Part shown: positions 12,026-23,543 of the stretch, one piece after another
Position numbering within the stretch: position 1 is the stretch's first letter
Layout of the letters: the number at the start of each line of letters is the position of its first letter
Assembly (NCBI GenBank): GCA_013350335.1
Contig: CM023541.1
Location: 63,305,413-63,369,412, forward strand
Origin: Chimonanthus salicifolius
Taxonomy: Eukaryota; Streptophyta; Magnoliopsida; Laurales; Calycanthaceae
Reading direction: 5' to 3'
Length of the DNA stretch: 64,000 nt
Translations under genes and position numbers: made by a program
Notes under the pieces: generated by a model
Seen by the model: only the letters and a program-made list of their open reading frames with translations
Databases searched by the model: none
Told to the model about the DNA's origin: nothing

Positions 12026-14610
12026 AGATTTGAGATCTATACCCCTAAATGACAGCCAAGAAAATATGTGGAATTCGTTGTTCCATCTACTTACCTTACC
12101 TTCTTTCTCTTTACCTACTCTTTCCACCTCCTTATATTCTTAGAGGATAGCACCAAACCCTCCAAATTTTGTCCAACTATGAAATCATGTTGGGATTTTT
12201 CCAAAGAAGAATAGCAAGATTTCTCTTTACCCGCCCAAAGCTCAGCATATTTTTGCTAATTTTTCTAAAACTAATCTTGTACTAAAATCCTCTCCTAATA
12301 GTAGTGTCTAATCTTTTTTTATTCTGTTGATTTTTTTATCAGATCTCTGTTAAAAAAGCGTATACTGAGACTAATCGTATTTTAGTTCTGAAGATCTCAA
12401 ATATCATATTTATTTCGCTCGATTCAAGAGTTTTAAGTTATTTGATTAGCCGATCTGATTCTAACCGATGTATAAAATTTACTTACTATTTTCTTTTGAT
12501 CACTAGTCGAACTAATCAATCTATTTCAAATCTGAGTTCAGATATTTCAGTTTGCAAAAAAATAAAATTTAATTCAGTAAAACCCTAATTTGGATTTAAT
12601 TGAATATACTTTCATTGCAAATTTCACAATGTGATGATTTTCCGTGAGTTTTGAATCTATTTTACGTTCCAGAGATAAAATATAGTTTAGGTTGTTATTT
12701 TCCAATTAAGTTTTCACTTGTCCAAAATTAGGATAAAACTTTAATTGGCAACGAGAACAGAAAAAGAAAGAAGATCCCGAAGAATTTGTCAATCTCAATT
12801 TAAGTCCGTCTTAATGTGTCAACCCATTTCTTCATTTTACTCTTCTATGTGAATAGGGAATCTTCCATCGTTTTATCCTTAAAATTATCTCTATTGATGA
12901 GGTTTACCCTTTTTTACTTGAGTTCAAAATTTAAACTTACCCATGCTGTGTTTGGATTATTAGAATTTTTTTGATAATTTTTTATTTTTAAATTCTCCGT
13001 AGTTTTTAATTCCTGGCCGCAAAAGGTGATTTCATCAATACATAAATGATTCTGCATTAATAACAAGTTAACAACCATTTGAAATAGGCAAAAACTCCAG
13101 ATTTCTCTACCAAAACATATTATAAAATAGGTGAAATCAAGTAAATCACATGTTTTTTTTTTTTAATAAAATATTAATTATTTTTAACTATTCGATCTTA
13201 GATAAATGAAACCAAGTTATGATCAGAGCGGTCATTGATGTCAAAGGGTTTATATGCTTTGATCATGTTTGCTATTTTATCATTTATGAATGGAGATTAA
13301 TTAACGAAGTATCAATAATTTAAAATTAACTTCTGTCTGTGATACCTTAAAGGCCACATGTAATGTAAAGTTACTGAAAGGAAGGTCATAAACGTGTGAG
13401 AATATACAAGACAAAACAATGCCATGTGGCAGCTGGAGATTCATTCGTTACCGAAATCGTCCGGACCCCACCTGGAACCCTAATCCAATGGCGCGGAGTT
13501 ACTTTCCCTCCTCGTTTTAAATCCGGAAAATAAAGATCCCAAATTCGCCTAAAAGAAGAAAAAAAATTCAAATAAGAAGGTCCCAAATCCCACTTAAATT
13601 TTCCATCTTTCCCTCCCAATTTCCTCCCTCATTCCGCGCTCTTTCCCTGAAATACCTCCCCGTTTTAAGCAATTTCCTCCTCTCTTTTTTTTTCCTTTCC
13701 ATTCCATCTGCGTCGAAGAAATCTTTCTTCTAAGAAAAACCCCTTTTGGGTTCTCAAATTTTCCATGGCGAAAGCTTCACCGGAGACTGCGCTCCCTTCC
13801 GTGGTGTGTACTCTTTTTCCGAGTCTTTCATCGTTTCGTCTTCGTGGAAAATGCTTTATCGGAATTTTACTTCCTATATTCTTTCTCCTCTGCAGGGGGC
13901 TGGTCTTGAGAATCTGGGCAACACGTGTTTTCTGAATGCCGTTCTTCAGTGCTTCACTCACATGGCTCCACTCGTTCAGAGCCTCCGTTCTTTTCACCAC
14001 GTCTCTCCCTGTTTTTGTAAGATCTGATCCCCTCTCTTTGATTTTTTTCATCCTACTAAAAATAGGTCGCTTTTAGGGTTTTTTATAGGAGTTATAATAA
14101 AACCAGAAATTTGTGTAATTTTTTGGTTTTCCATAACTGGGTCGTCACCATCATCATTATCAACTATGTCAAAATTCCATCCTTCCATAACTGGGTATGG
14201 ATAGAATTTATGGGAGTTGCAGTTTCGCCAAGGAATTTCAACTTGCTCAGGTTGTTTGATAGGTCGTAATCTTTGATGAAATTTGAAACTCTTTACAGTT
14301 GTTTGAATTTTTTATCCCTTTTTTATTTTATTTTTCCATACTAAAAAGTCGGCTGCCTTTAGGTTTTTCATTAGGATTATTCAAGAAGTAGAGATTTGTA
14401 TTATTCTGTGTGTGTTTTTTGGGTATGCGCTAGAGTTCCACAAAATTGATATTTTTCAAAAGAATTTCGGTTGCTTAGGTTTGTTTGCTAGGTCAAATTT
14501 CAGTTGCTTTGAACAGGGTATTGCATAGAATTTTTGCATTTACAATTGCATCAATATTAGAAGTTTGCAACTGGCCATTGCATTTAATTTTTTACTGACA
14601 AGTGGGCTCT

Positions 14611-14765
14611 CAAGATCCGCTTGGATGTGTGCAAACGAAAGTGCTTTCCTAGAAAAGAACCAATTTTCCACCTAATATGAGTAATCTCATATCCGTTTTT
14701 AGTTTAAAATGTTATTTTCTAAGAAAATACTTCCCTCTTTGTGGATCCAAACAGAGCTTTATGGT
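14611..14765. mobile_element. MITE-like inverted-repeat element in UBP intron 2
   Basis: The left end (CTTGGATGTGTGCAAACGAA, then GTGCTTTCCTAGAAAAGAAC) matches the reverse complement of the right end (GTTTGGATCCACAAAGAGGG, then AAGTATTTTCTTAGAAAATAAC), giving imperfect terminal inverted repeats of about 45 bp. There is no coding content. Exact ends and target duplication are not certain. Confidence 0.5.
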
Positions 14766-15962
14766 TTTTGTTGATGTGCAATTTTTTATTTTTTTTCTTC
14801 TATTTTTATCATCACTGGGATGGTTTTGCAGGTGAGGGATAAAGGTTTTTGCGTACTTTGTGCGCTGCGGGAACAAGTTGAGCTTTCTCTGGCTTCGCCG
14901 GGACAGGTTGTCTCACCCCATAAATTGGTGGAGAATTTGAACTGTATCCTCCTCCCTGGTTTCTTTCCCATATTTTTGTTTTATCTTTTTAGATATTAGA
15001 TATTTGTTTTTGTTTTGAGTTCATCTCAGATTGATGGAGTAATGCTTTGATAGAGATGAAGACTTAATTTTGTTGAGTGCAATAGAATGGATCCATAGTT
15101 TTTCTTTTATACATGGCATCTGCATCTTAGGATGGATGGTGTATGCAATGGAATAGATTCTTACATCTTCTTTCCTAAACAGTTATTTAATGCAATATTG
15201 ATTGCATTAATGTTCTGAAATAATTGCAACAAGTGCTTCAATAAAGGTGTGTTCAAGTCACATTATCATTTTTAAAACCCAAAAAACAAAAGAATCGTGA
15301 AAGGATTTCTACAGTTGGATTTGAGTTCTGTTCTGGCACCCTGATTTGAATAGGTTCTTCAAACTAGGCTTCACCGTGCATCCAAACAAAGCCTACATGC
15401 TTGTGTATGCCTCTTTGAGCTTGACTAAAGTGCTGTTTGGGTGGAGGGACTTGTTTGAGTTATACCTACATTTAAAGAAAAAGGTATTAGTTATACCTTC
15501 TGCTTGGCATCACAACGGTGATGCCTGATCTAAATTTTTTGACATAAATTCTGTCATGCTAGTATATCTCTGAATCTTGGAATGCAGTGTGACATCATAT
15601 GCTGTTGGAGTTTATCTGAAGTTCTTTCTGCTTTATGGCTCTAAATCTGGATGCTTTAGCTATGAAAACATATTTACTTTATCTTATTTGTTGTTTTAGA
15701 TGTTCTGCACTGATTATGGAACAATCATTTCATCTTTCAAAAGTATCATCTTGAAATGTTGTTGGTTCTTGACTTAGCAACTTGCTCAGATCTATCTTCT
15801 TCCTTTCAAAGATTCCAGCAAGAAGATGCTCATGAGTTCCTCCAATGCATGCTGAATGGACTCCATAATTGCTGTGTGGATTCACGATCACAGGATAAAC
15901 CCCCATCTTTGCCAGAAAACAGTTTTGTAGAACAGATTTTTGGTGGGCATCTTAGAAGCAAG

Positions 15963-16064
15963 GTATTTGCGTTATTGTCTTGCACATTTAGGATGAATAT
16001 TAATGGGCATGTGTGTTTTCCCTTGACCCTTTTTTCACTTATTCTAATTTGTCATGAATTTCAG
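15963..16064 (+). other. Exitron-like in-frame intron of the UBP gene
   Basis: This GT-AG intron between exons 4 and 5 is 102 nt, a multiple of three, lies in phase 0 and contains no stop codon. Its retention would insert 34 mostly hydrophobic residues between GGHLRSK and LRCCNC in the USP domain. Confidence 0.75.
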
Positions 16065-18025
16065 CTTCGCTGTTGCAATTGTGGACATTGTACAGACAGT
16101 TTTGAGCCTCTAATTGACCTGAGCTTGGAGATTGAAGGTGCTGAAACTCTCTGCTCAGCTTTGAAGTCATTTACGAAAGTTGAAAAGATTGGAGATTCAG
16201 AGACAAAGATTGCCTGTGGTAACTGTAAGGAGGAGGCAACTGTAGAGAAACAGCTTACTATTGATCGTGCACCTGCAGTTGCAACACTGCATCTAAAGAG
16301 GTTTAAGAGTGATGGCTTGTTTGTTGAGAAGATCAAAGATTTTGTGACGTATCCTTTGGAGCTTCGACTTGCAACCTTTCCTTAGTGACTCGAATGCTTC
16401 CAACAATGTAAGTATGAGCTTCTATTTCAATAGTCAGAAGTGATACAATTTGTCTTGTTTTAGCCTTTTGACAACAACTGCTGTTGCCATATTTTTTCTG
16501 CAGACGGAGTCAAAATATGATTTATATGCTGTTTTGGTGCATAGTGGAATTTCTTCTGATTCGGGGCATTACTTCTGCTTCATTCGTTCTTCCCCAAATA
16601 CATGGCACAGATTGGATGACTCAAAGGTTACAATTGCAAATAAAACCTATACTGAGAAAATGGCTTCTCTCTTTAAAATGATTTTCACTGATCATTTTGT
16701 AATTATCTTTTAAATATGTTCTTGTTACCATTAGAAAAACATCTGCTACGAAGATCAGATCATACTTTGGGGGCCTTAGAATCTAAGCCGGACAAGTAGT
16801 TTGGTAAAATCAATGAATCTATGCAAACCATGAGACATTTCTTATTTATTTTTTATTTTCTGCACATTGCTATCTATCATGGTTCACATAATGCTGGGAA
16901 CCTCAGTATTTACTGATTTAGGTAGAAAATCGTCCGTTGCCATCTTCTTGTTTGAGATGCTGTAGATGAGTTCACAATGATGAACTGATATTTGGTTCAG
17001 ACCAATCAAAATGAAGACTTATTTGTGACCTTTAGATATGGAGAAATCATCTTTACAAAATCAATGTAAAAGATCTAAAGTGTATGTGTTTATGTTTTTT
17101 CAGTTTACACTTGTTTATTGTGGCAATGATTTTAATAGGTGTTATAATGAATGTCATATTGGTAATGGCATGTAAACTGTCGTCAGTAATGGAAAAATAT
17201 TATTTTGGCACTAGTATTTTAACAGCCAAAGAAGCAACTGCTTTATTTTTTTATCATTAATTTCATTTTCTTCCATTTTTCAGTTTTTGCTAGTTAATAT
17301 AGTAATATTCATGGGTGTTGAATATTTGTTTAATTTGCATTCTTCATAATCTTCATTGTAGGTAGTTGAAGTTAGGTGAAGAGTGTGGGCTTCATCAAGA
17401 GGCCTACATACTCTTCTACTCGAGGAAAGGATCACCCTTGGTTTTCCAGCTTGATGGGAACATTGAAGAGAAATGTGTATACAAGCATTGCCTCTACATC
17501 TCCATTTTCAGTTTTGGATGATTATATGAGTTTGAATGCTGCCTCTACATCACCAAATTCAGTCTTGGATGATCCAATTGCTACCGTTCCATTTGACAGT
17601 AGCTCTGGCAGTGAGGCTGAGGAGGGTACAGATGCTCCGTCGACACCACCCCGAAAATCAAGTGCTGACATAATTTGCAAAAAATCTTCTGGTAAGATAC
17701 TCTAATTTGCCAGCTACTCATAACAGTTCATTCGTTATTACTGTATTGAGCCTAGCATTATTCTCTGAATTGAATAATAAGATTATCAAAGCCAGCGCTT
17801 CAAGGATTTCATCATTAGTGGAATGCTGCAAAGATTACCCAACAAGATGTTTATTCGGTCTGACTGTTCCAGGGCCTTATCTCTGCCTAGTAAGGGGCTT
17901 GAAACCCATTAAAAAAGGCGGGCTCAGCCTTGGTCTCTAACTTTCAAGCCCCAAAAATCGGGCTTGATATGGCTTGCTAACTTACTATTTAAAACTTGTT
18001 AAGCTCATTCCAGTAATATTTCAAA

Positions 18026-18205
18026 TACTCCATCTCATCTTAAAAAATTGATTTTTATATAAGGGTTCTCAAAAGGCTTATGAACTTCTCTCCAAGAGTA
18101 GAGAGAGAGAGAGAGAGAGAGAGAATTAAAATGGCATATCAAACAACTATTTTGAGACTGTTCTCAAAATGCATATCAAATAATTAAATTGGAATAGAGG
18201 GAGTA
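18026..18205. mobile_element. Stowaway-type MITE, copy 1 (UBP intron 7)
   Basis: The element starts TACTCCATCTCATCTT and ends with AATAGAGGGAGTA, imperfect inverted repeats flanked by TA, as in Tc1/mariner-type Stowaway MITEs. Internal words AAAAGGCTTATGAACTTCT and AAAATGGCATATCA are shared with the copy at 60305-60538. An internal (GA)n run at 18101-18124 interrupts it. Confidence 0.75.
18101..18124. repeat. (GA)n microsatellite
   Basis: GA run inside the Stowaway-type MITE of the UBP intron. Confidence 0.9.
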
Positions 18206-18942
18206 CCAATTTTGAAGTGGTAACACCTTTTTTTTTGTAAAACAAATAATTAACTGAGTTACAAAGGGAAATTGAATTATATGGTATAACAATAGTATAT
18301 ACTGTGTTCTGTTAAAAAAAGAAGTATATACTGTATATGATCATCCAATGTGCAGAAGTTATCCTAAGCTCAATCAAGCACCCTTGCACATCCCTGCTGA
18401 GACCCCATTTAGTACTTCCGAAACAACCCTATCCTGGTCCCTAATTCAATGATTTGATCATCTAAATCATTTCCACTCTTCTGCACCTTAGAAATGTTTG
18501 ATCTTAAATATTTGTCTCTTGTTTATCTTTAAATTTCCTCACAGTTAGTGTGCTTTGTGCAGTGGTGCAATCAGCAGAAAGAAGTTACGAAATCCCCCGG
18601 ACACATTTGGAAAAAGATGTTGAGCGTGGGTGGAAGAAACCTGCAAACCATGTTTTTGGGGATGGAAGAGCAAACCAGTCGTTAAGTCGATTACTGAGGA
18701 GCATGCCTAGTTCACGAAGCTCTCAGATGTCACGTTACATTGCTCATCCAAGGGGCTGCCACAGCGAAGGTTCTCTCGCTGGGTCCAAGAGGCAGAGATT
18801 GTTGCAACCTGGAGGCATGCCACGTTCTCAAGAGAAGGCAGAATCATCATCGCCCCGGCAGCGCTGGAATATTCCTCGGAACCTCATGCACAGCTTGGCA
18901 GCTGGAGACCCTAATGCAGTCTTTGAATTCAATTCCGTCTGA

Positions 18943-21016
18943 ATATCCTCAATTTTTTTTGTTTGATGGCATCTTGCCTCCAAAAATAAAGGATGATGCT
19001 AAATTTGATGACTTTGGCATGTGCTCGTATTGTTATCGGAACTGGTAATGAATGGCTGTATATATCTTTGATGAGTTCTGATTCAATTGACGTCACAAAT
19101 CGTCATCTAATCTAATGTTTACCCTAAATACTTATGATGGTTGTTTACTGGATTGTATTGGATTCATATCATAATGGTCCCACTGTGACAACGAGTTATG
19201 ATCCCCCATTGTTTCTGATATTGCGTATGCTGACGTTTTTATATCACTGGTTATAATATCAGGCTATCATTTTGATTAAAATTATAAAATTGGTAAAAAC
19301 AAAGTATATAAAAATGAATTAATAAGAAAACTGATTAAATTTTAAAAAATAAACAATGCAGAGTTTCTTTTGTTTCAAGCCTAAATGGGCTGAAAGGAAA
19401 GGGTTTTCGTTTTAGATTCGCATACAAACAAAGATCTTAGTTTATTTCAGCTGAAATGGAATGGTAATTGATAACAATGTACCGTAAATAATGGTTTGTA
19501 CATGTTGCATATAGATAGTATGATAAACCTAGCTTTAACAATAGAGTCCCACCTCTTCTGAGTTGAAATACTCCATCACTTTACATCATTACATGCCTAC
19601 ATTGCGCACAAGAGTTATAAAATCAGTCTTCATTTTGTATCGGTTTTCAGTATTGTTGATATCACATGTACGATGCCTGTAATGGTCAATGTGCTCGATA
19701 ATTTGGTCCAATATTGGCTAATATTGCATAGTATTTGTCATACTCAATTTCTAAAATCTTTACAAGATATGATAAATACTATGACGAAAAAAGTTGGGTC
19801 TCTTATTTTAAGGGATATTTTTCAAAGTTTTAAGACTTTTTTTTATCAAAATTTCACTTTTCAAGGGTCTAATACTGCAGAAAAATGACAGTTTCTTTTT
19901 TTAAATAAAAATATGTTAAACAACAGTTTTCCATTTTTCTCTTTGCTTCTGATAATTTTCTGTGTTCGTTGCAAAAAAAAAAAACTCAAAAGACGAGGAG
20001 AGAGAATGCCTTGCCAGAATGATACATATTGTTGACCATTATTTTAACCTCTGGACTGCAGGAAAGCGTGCTTAGATAACAGAATCACCTTCAGATATTA
20101 GAATTTGACTGACATGAAATATTGAATGGCGAATTTTAAAGCATCTCAGAAACAAAATTGGGTCTAATAATTGTTAGTTGTTCAATTGAACTCATCGACA
20201 TTAGTCTTAAAATTTGTTTTAAGGTATTTTGCAATTCTACCTCCAATGTGTCGAAAATTCCTTTTTTTTTTTTTTTAATGTAGCATAAAGTAAGATACTA
20301 TAACAAAAACCCAAACTCCAAGTACATTCAGCCATTCCATTCCATTTCCTTCCCAATTATTCTTTTTAAGTCAAACAAGCCCTTAGTCTTGTAATCTCAT
20401 GCAATAAAATGAACTGCCAAAATATTTCCGGTTTTGTTTGGCAGTGTTGACAAATGGTTGCCTGTAATGTTTTCAAGCAGTGCATTTCAATTTTCAAAAC
20501 CAACAAACCTCCCTGTGGCAACTTCATTCCTTTGAAAACCACATCAAGGTCTTGTTTGGTAGTTTAGAATTTTTTTTAGTGGAAGTCAAAATTATCTATA
20601 ATTAAACAAATTGTTGTAATTTCCTATAGAGCCTGAAATTTCACAAAACTGATTCCGCTGAGCTTCATTTTATGGAACAGGGTATCCCAGCATCGGTAAA
20701 AAAAAAATTCTTCCAAACATCAATGTACTCAGTGTTTATAACCAAAAATCTTTCAATTAACACAAATACAATCTTCTGCAAATCTAGAATGGGTAGAAAT
20801 ATAGGTGGTTAAATACAGAACATACATGAGTATGTATTTTAGTCGCAACATTTCCCCCTCTACTACAAGAAAGTCACTGACATACATACAGCAACTGGAA
20901 AAGTTCAAGTTTATTCATTTATCAAAAAAAATTCGAAGGCACCCTTGAGGGAAGAACACTCTTTTCAATGTAGAACATGTCGGTATCCAGTTTGAACACA
21001 CTGGTAACAAGCAAAC
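18943..21016. other. Convergent intergenic region, UBP and ARF GAP 3' sides
   Basis: Both neighbours end here, so it holds two 3' UTRs. The middle (about 19640-19890) contains diverged ATATTGG/TATCGG-type words of the dispersed repeat family. The 71-codon ORF there is repeat-derived. Nothing else is recognised. Confidence 0.55.
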
Positions 21017-23492
21017 TTACAGGATTCTATCTTGAAGATCTGTCATAAGGCTCGAAGCCAGAGATGTCAGCTTCTTTCCAGTCTCTCCTGCAATGTTCTT
21101 AAGAGAGGATATATCTTGTGAAGCCTGAAAAAAAAAAAAAAAGTGTGAAGAAATTTTTCGCGAAAAGAAAGGTCCCTCCTAACTTTCTGAACAAAATAGC
21201 AATTCTAAACATAACAAAGTAACAAATATCGAGAGAGAGAGAGAGAGAGAGAGAGCTATTTTAATATTTTGCAGTAATTTTATATCAAACTCTAATTTCC
21301 TATAGGTAATCGAGTATAAGAAATTGGAAGTCTTAAAAAAAAAACGTAAAACAGCAAGCTGAGAGGAACATTAGGGATCCTTTTATAGTGTCCCTTTTTG
21401 CATAACACGAGCTCAATCTCCTTTGACCTGTTTTCTACCTTAACGCTAATTCCAAGGTCCTTTGCCCTCGCGAAAGGTTGGGAGCTTGGGCCTTTCAATC
21501 ACTTAGATCCCTCATGGAAGTTATTTGTTTGGGCCTTTCCACTGTATAAAGGTAAGGTGTTGTAGAAAGTGTTAATGCTGGGTTAGCTTTTGGAGTTGGA
21601 AGGGAGAACAACATGAGAAATTTTCAGGAAAGAGCATCTTCTCAGTCCTCTTATAAACAGTCTTTTTCCTCCTTGCTAATGGCCTCTAATGATTCAACAG
21701 AATCCTGTTCCAGACCAGCTTCAAGATGTATCAGCCGTGGGATAGAGGGCAGTTGTTTCAGTTCATGTCCTACCTAGGAGGGCATTCAGTACTCCGTGTT
21801 CAGCAATTTGGCTCTGATGCATTCTTGGTGTTTTCTATTGCCTTTCTGGACCATCGTCCATTTTTTTGTTTCTTTGTACTTCTTAATGAATGCATTGCTC
21901 CAAAAAGTGGAAAGGTAAAAATGTTTTGACAGTCCACATTTACTGTACAATCCTCTAATTTAGTAGATAGGGTTGCCAGGTCCAGACATGATTTTTGGTC
22001 AATGTTCATCTCATCTTGATAGAATGGCTCATCCGTTTCTATTGCATAGCTTGCTAGATAGATCATGTGCCCTAAGGAAAGCAATGTATACTTTGGACCC
22101 ATTAAATCAGTAATCCTCGCCTATATAGTGTAACTTACCACCCCATAAGGCATCTCCCTGTGGGGGAGATGGGTCCTAGGATCAAGTTGTGCTGGTCTTG
22201 GTTATGCATGAACTGAATCTGATGTTTTCTTTAATCAACCCGATCAGGAACATAATGATCAAAAAAAGAAAAAGGAGCTTTACACAAATTAAAAGGATAA
22301 AAAAAATTGGATTCTCTATTGATTTTCTCAGTGGCTAAGGAGAATCCTCAAATAGTGCAATTATCAACAAGAAATGATTAAGTGAACATTTACCTGGAAA
22401 GAGATGCGGTTGATAAGGTCAGATGCTGTCAGGTCAAGCCGAGAATCATCCATGTCATGACCGAAAAGATCAGCACTTGATATGGCATTTGAACTCTGAA
22501 AAGGAGAGGGCATCATCTATAAGTTTCAAAGAGCAATGAATCCGGAGCCATAAGAGGTCATCTGGCTTTAATTAATTGACAAAAATCTTCAATCTATCAC
22601 AACTTGCCTCTTAACTAACCATGCTCATTCACATAAGCAATGGTCTCTGTGTCTTGAACTATTCATACTTCATGTGAGCTAAGGAACTAAATATCTTAAA
22701 GTAAAAGTTCAGAACACAAAAGAGAGGCATTGACAAAGCTGAAAGTGAAAATCCTAACTCTTTTTTTTTAATTATACAATACCCATAAATATATTATCCA
22801 GAAAATTTTGTTATTCAAAGGAAGTATTATCGTGTAGATATTTCCATCAAACCATATTGGGTGTCCCATCAGTCTTCTGAGAATGTTTGACTAAACCAAA
22901 TCTGAATCCAACAAGCATCCATGCCAATGTTATGTGGTGATTTAATGAGCAGCTCTAGGAAAGCCGGACAGCGGATTTTCTCCAGAGAGACCCCATTGTT
23001 GGTTATGGTGGATGGAGGACTTCAAGAATGTTAATGAGAACTCCTCCATCCAACAATCATTACTTTGTGAGACAGACTATGAAATATCAATAGTTTACAA
23101 CAATCAAAATCACAAGGCTAAAATGATCAAATGGGGGATCTAAATTTACCCATCCACTGTTCTTGATGTTTTCTACACATCCCAATAAAAGATGAACAAT
23201 CCACTTTAAATTTTAAAAAGAAGTCTCCCTAGGGTTTTCATTTTTTTCAGGGTAACAATAACTATGCATACATACCGAAAACTTCTGCAATGAGACTTGA
23301 GCTTCCATATCCCTGCCTTTGCTCTGATCACCAAAAAATTGTGCCGATGAAATGGACTTCGCATTTGAGAACTTTTGTCTTGCTTCATTACTTTCCTGAA
23401 TCTGATGAAAAGGAAATAACATTCATGAAGTCATCCATCCAAGGTGCAACTGTTGACCAACCACAATACAAAAACCAAGTGATGTAGCATAG

Positions 23493-23543
<51 letters not shown>

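Larger units (their letters stand above)
9586..13764. other. Intergenic region between SCAI and UBP
   Basis: It begins with the SCAI 3' UTR (T-rich, to about 9900). The ORFs at 10012-12143 show no protein family and are AT-rich or repeat-derived. It contains a SINE-like piece (about 10985-11110), a CGGCCG-type repeat (about 11740-12025) and, next to UBP, a probable promoter and 5' UTR with a long pyrimidine-rich tract (about 13600-13700). Confidence 0.6.
13765..18942 (+). pseudogene. Ubiquitin carboxyl-terminal hydrolase, UBP20/21-like, with frameshifts
   Basis: Eight exons are recognisable: 13765-13803, 13896-14016, 14832-14943, 15790-15962, 16065-16407, 16504-16626, 17362-17691, 18545-18942. 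The Cys box GLENLGNTCFLNAVLQC (catalytic Cys24), the FQQEDAHEFLQ box, two CxxC zinc pairs (CCNCGHC and CGNC) and the His box SGHYFCFIRSS with HRLDDSK are all present. UBPs are cysteine proteases that remove ubiquitin from proteins. Reading frame breaks: exon 5 has one extra base near 16383, giving TAG at 16383-16385 just before the His-box exon. Exon 7 has one extra T near 17433 (between RKGSP and WFSSLMG). Extra single T bases are also possible at the exon 2 end (14012-14016) and near 17377, though alternative splice sites could avoid those. The C-terminal exon is open and ends normally. It is a recently broken gene, or a good gene with base-calling errors. Confidence 0.8.

Noticed and set aside
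21726..22102. Possible retroelement or host exon in ARF GAP intron 6
   Set aside because: Overlapping ORFs on both strands show no clear domain. The Glu-rich [16 protein letters not shown] stretch only loosely recalls Copia text and has no supporting neighbours.
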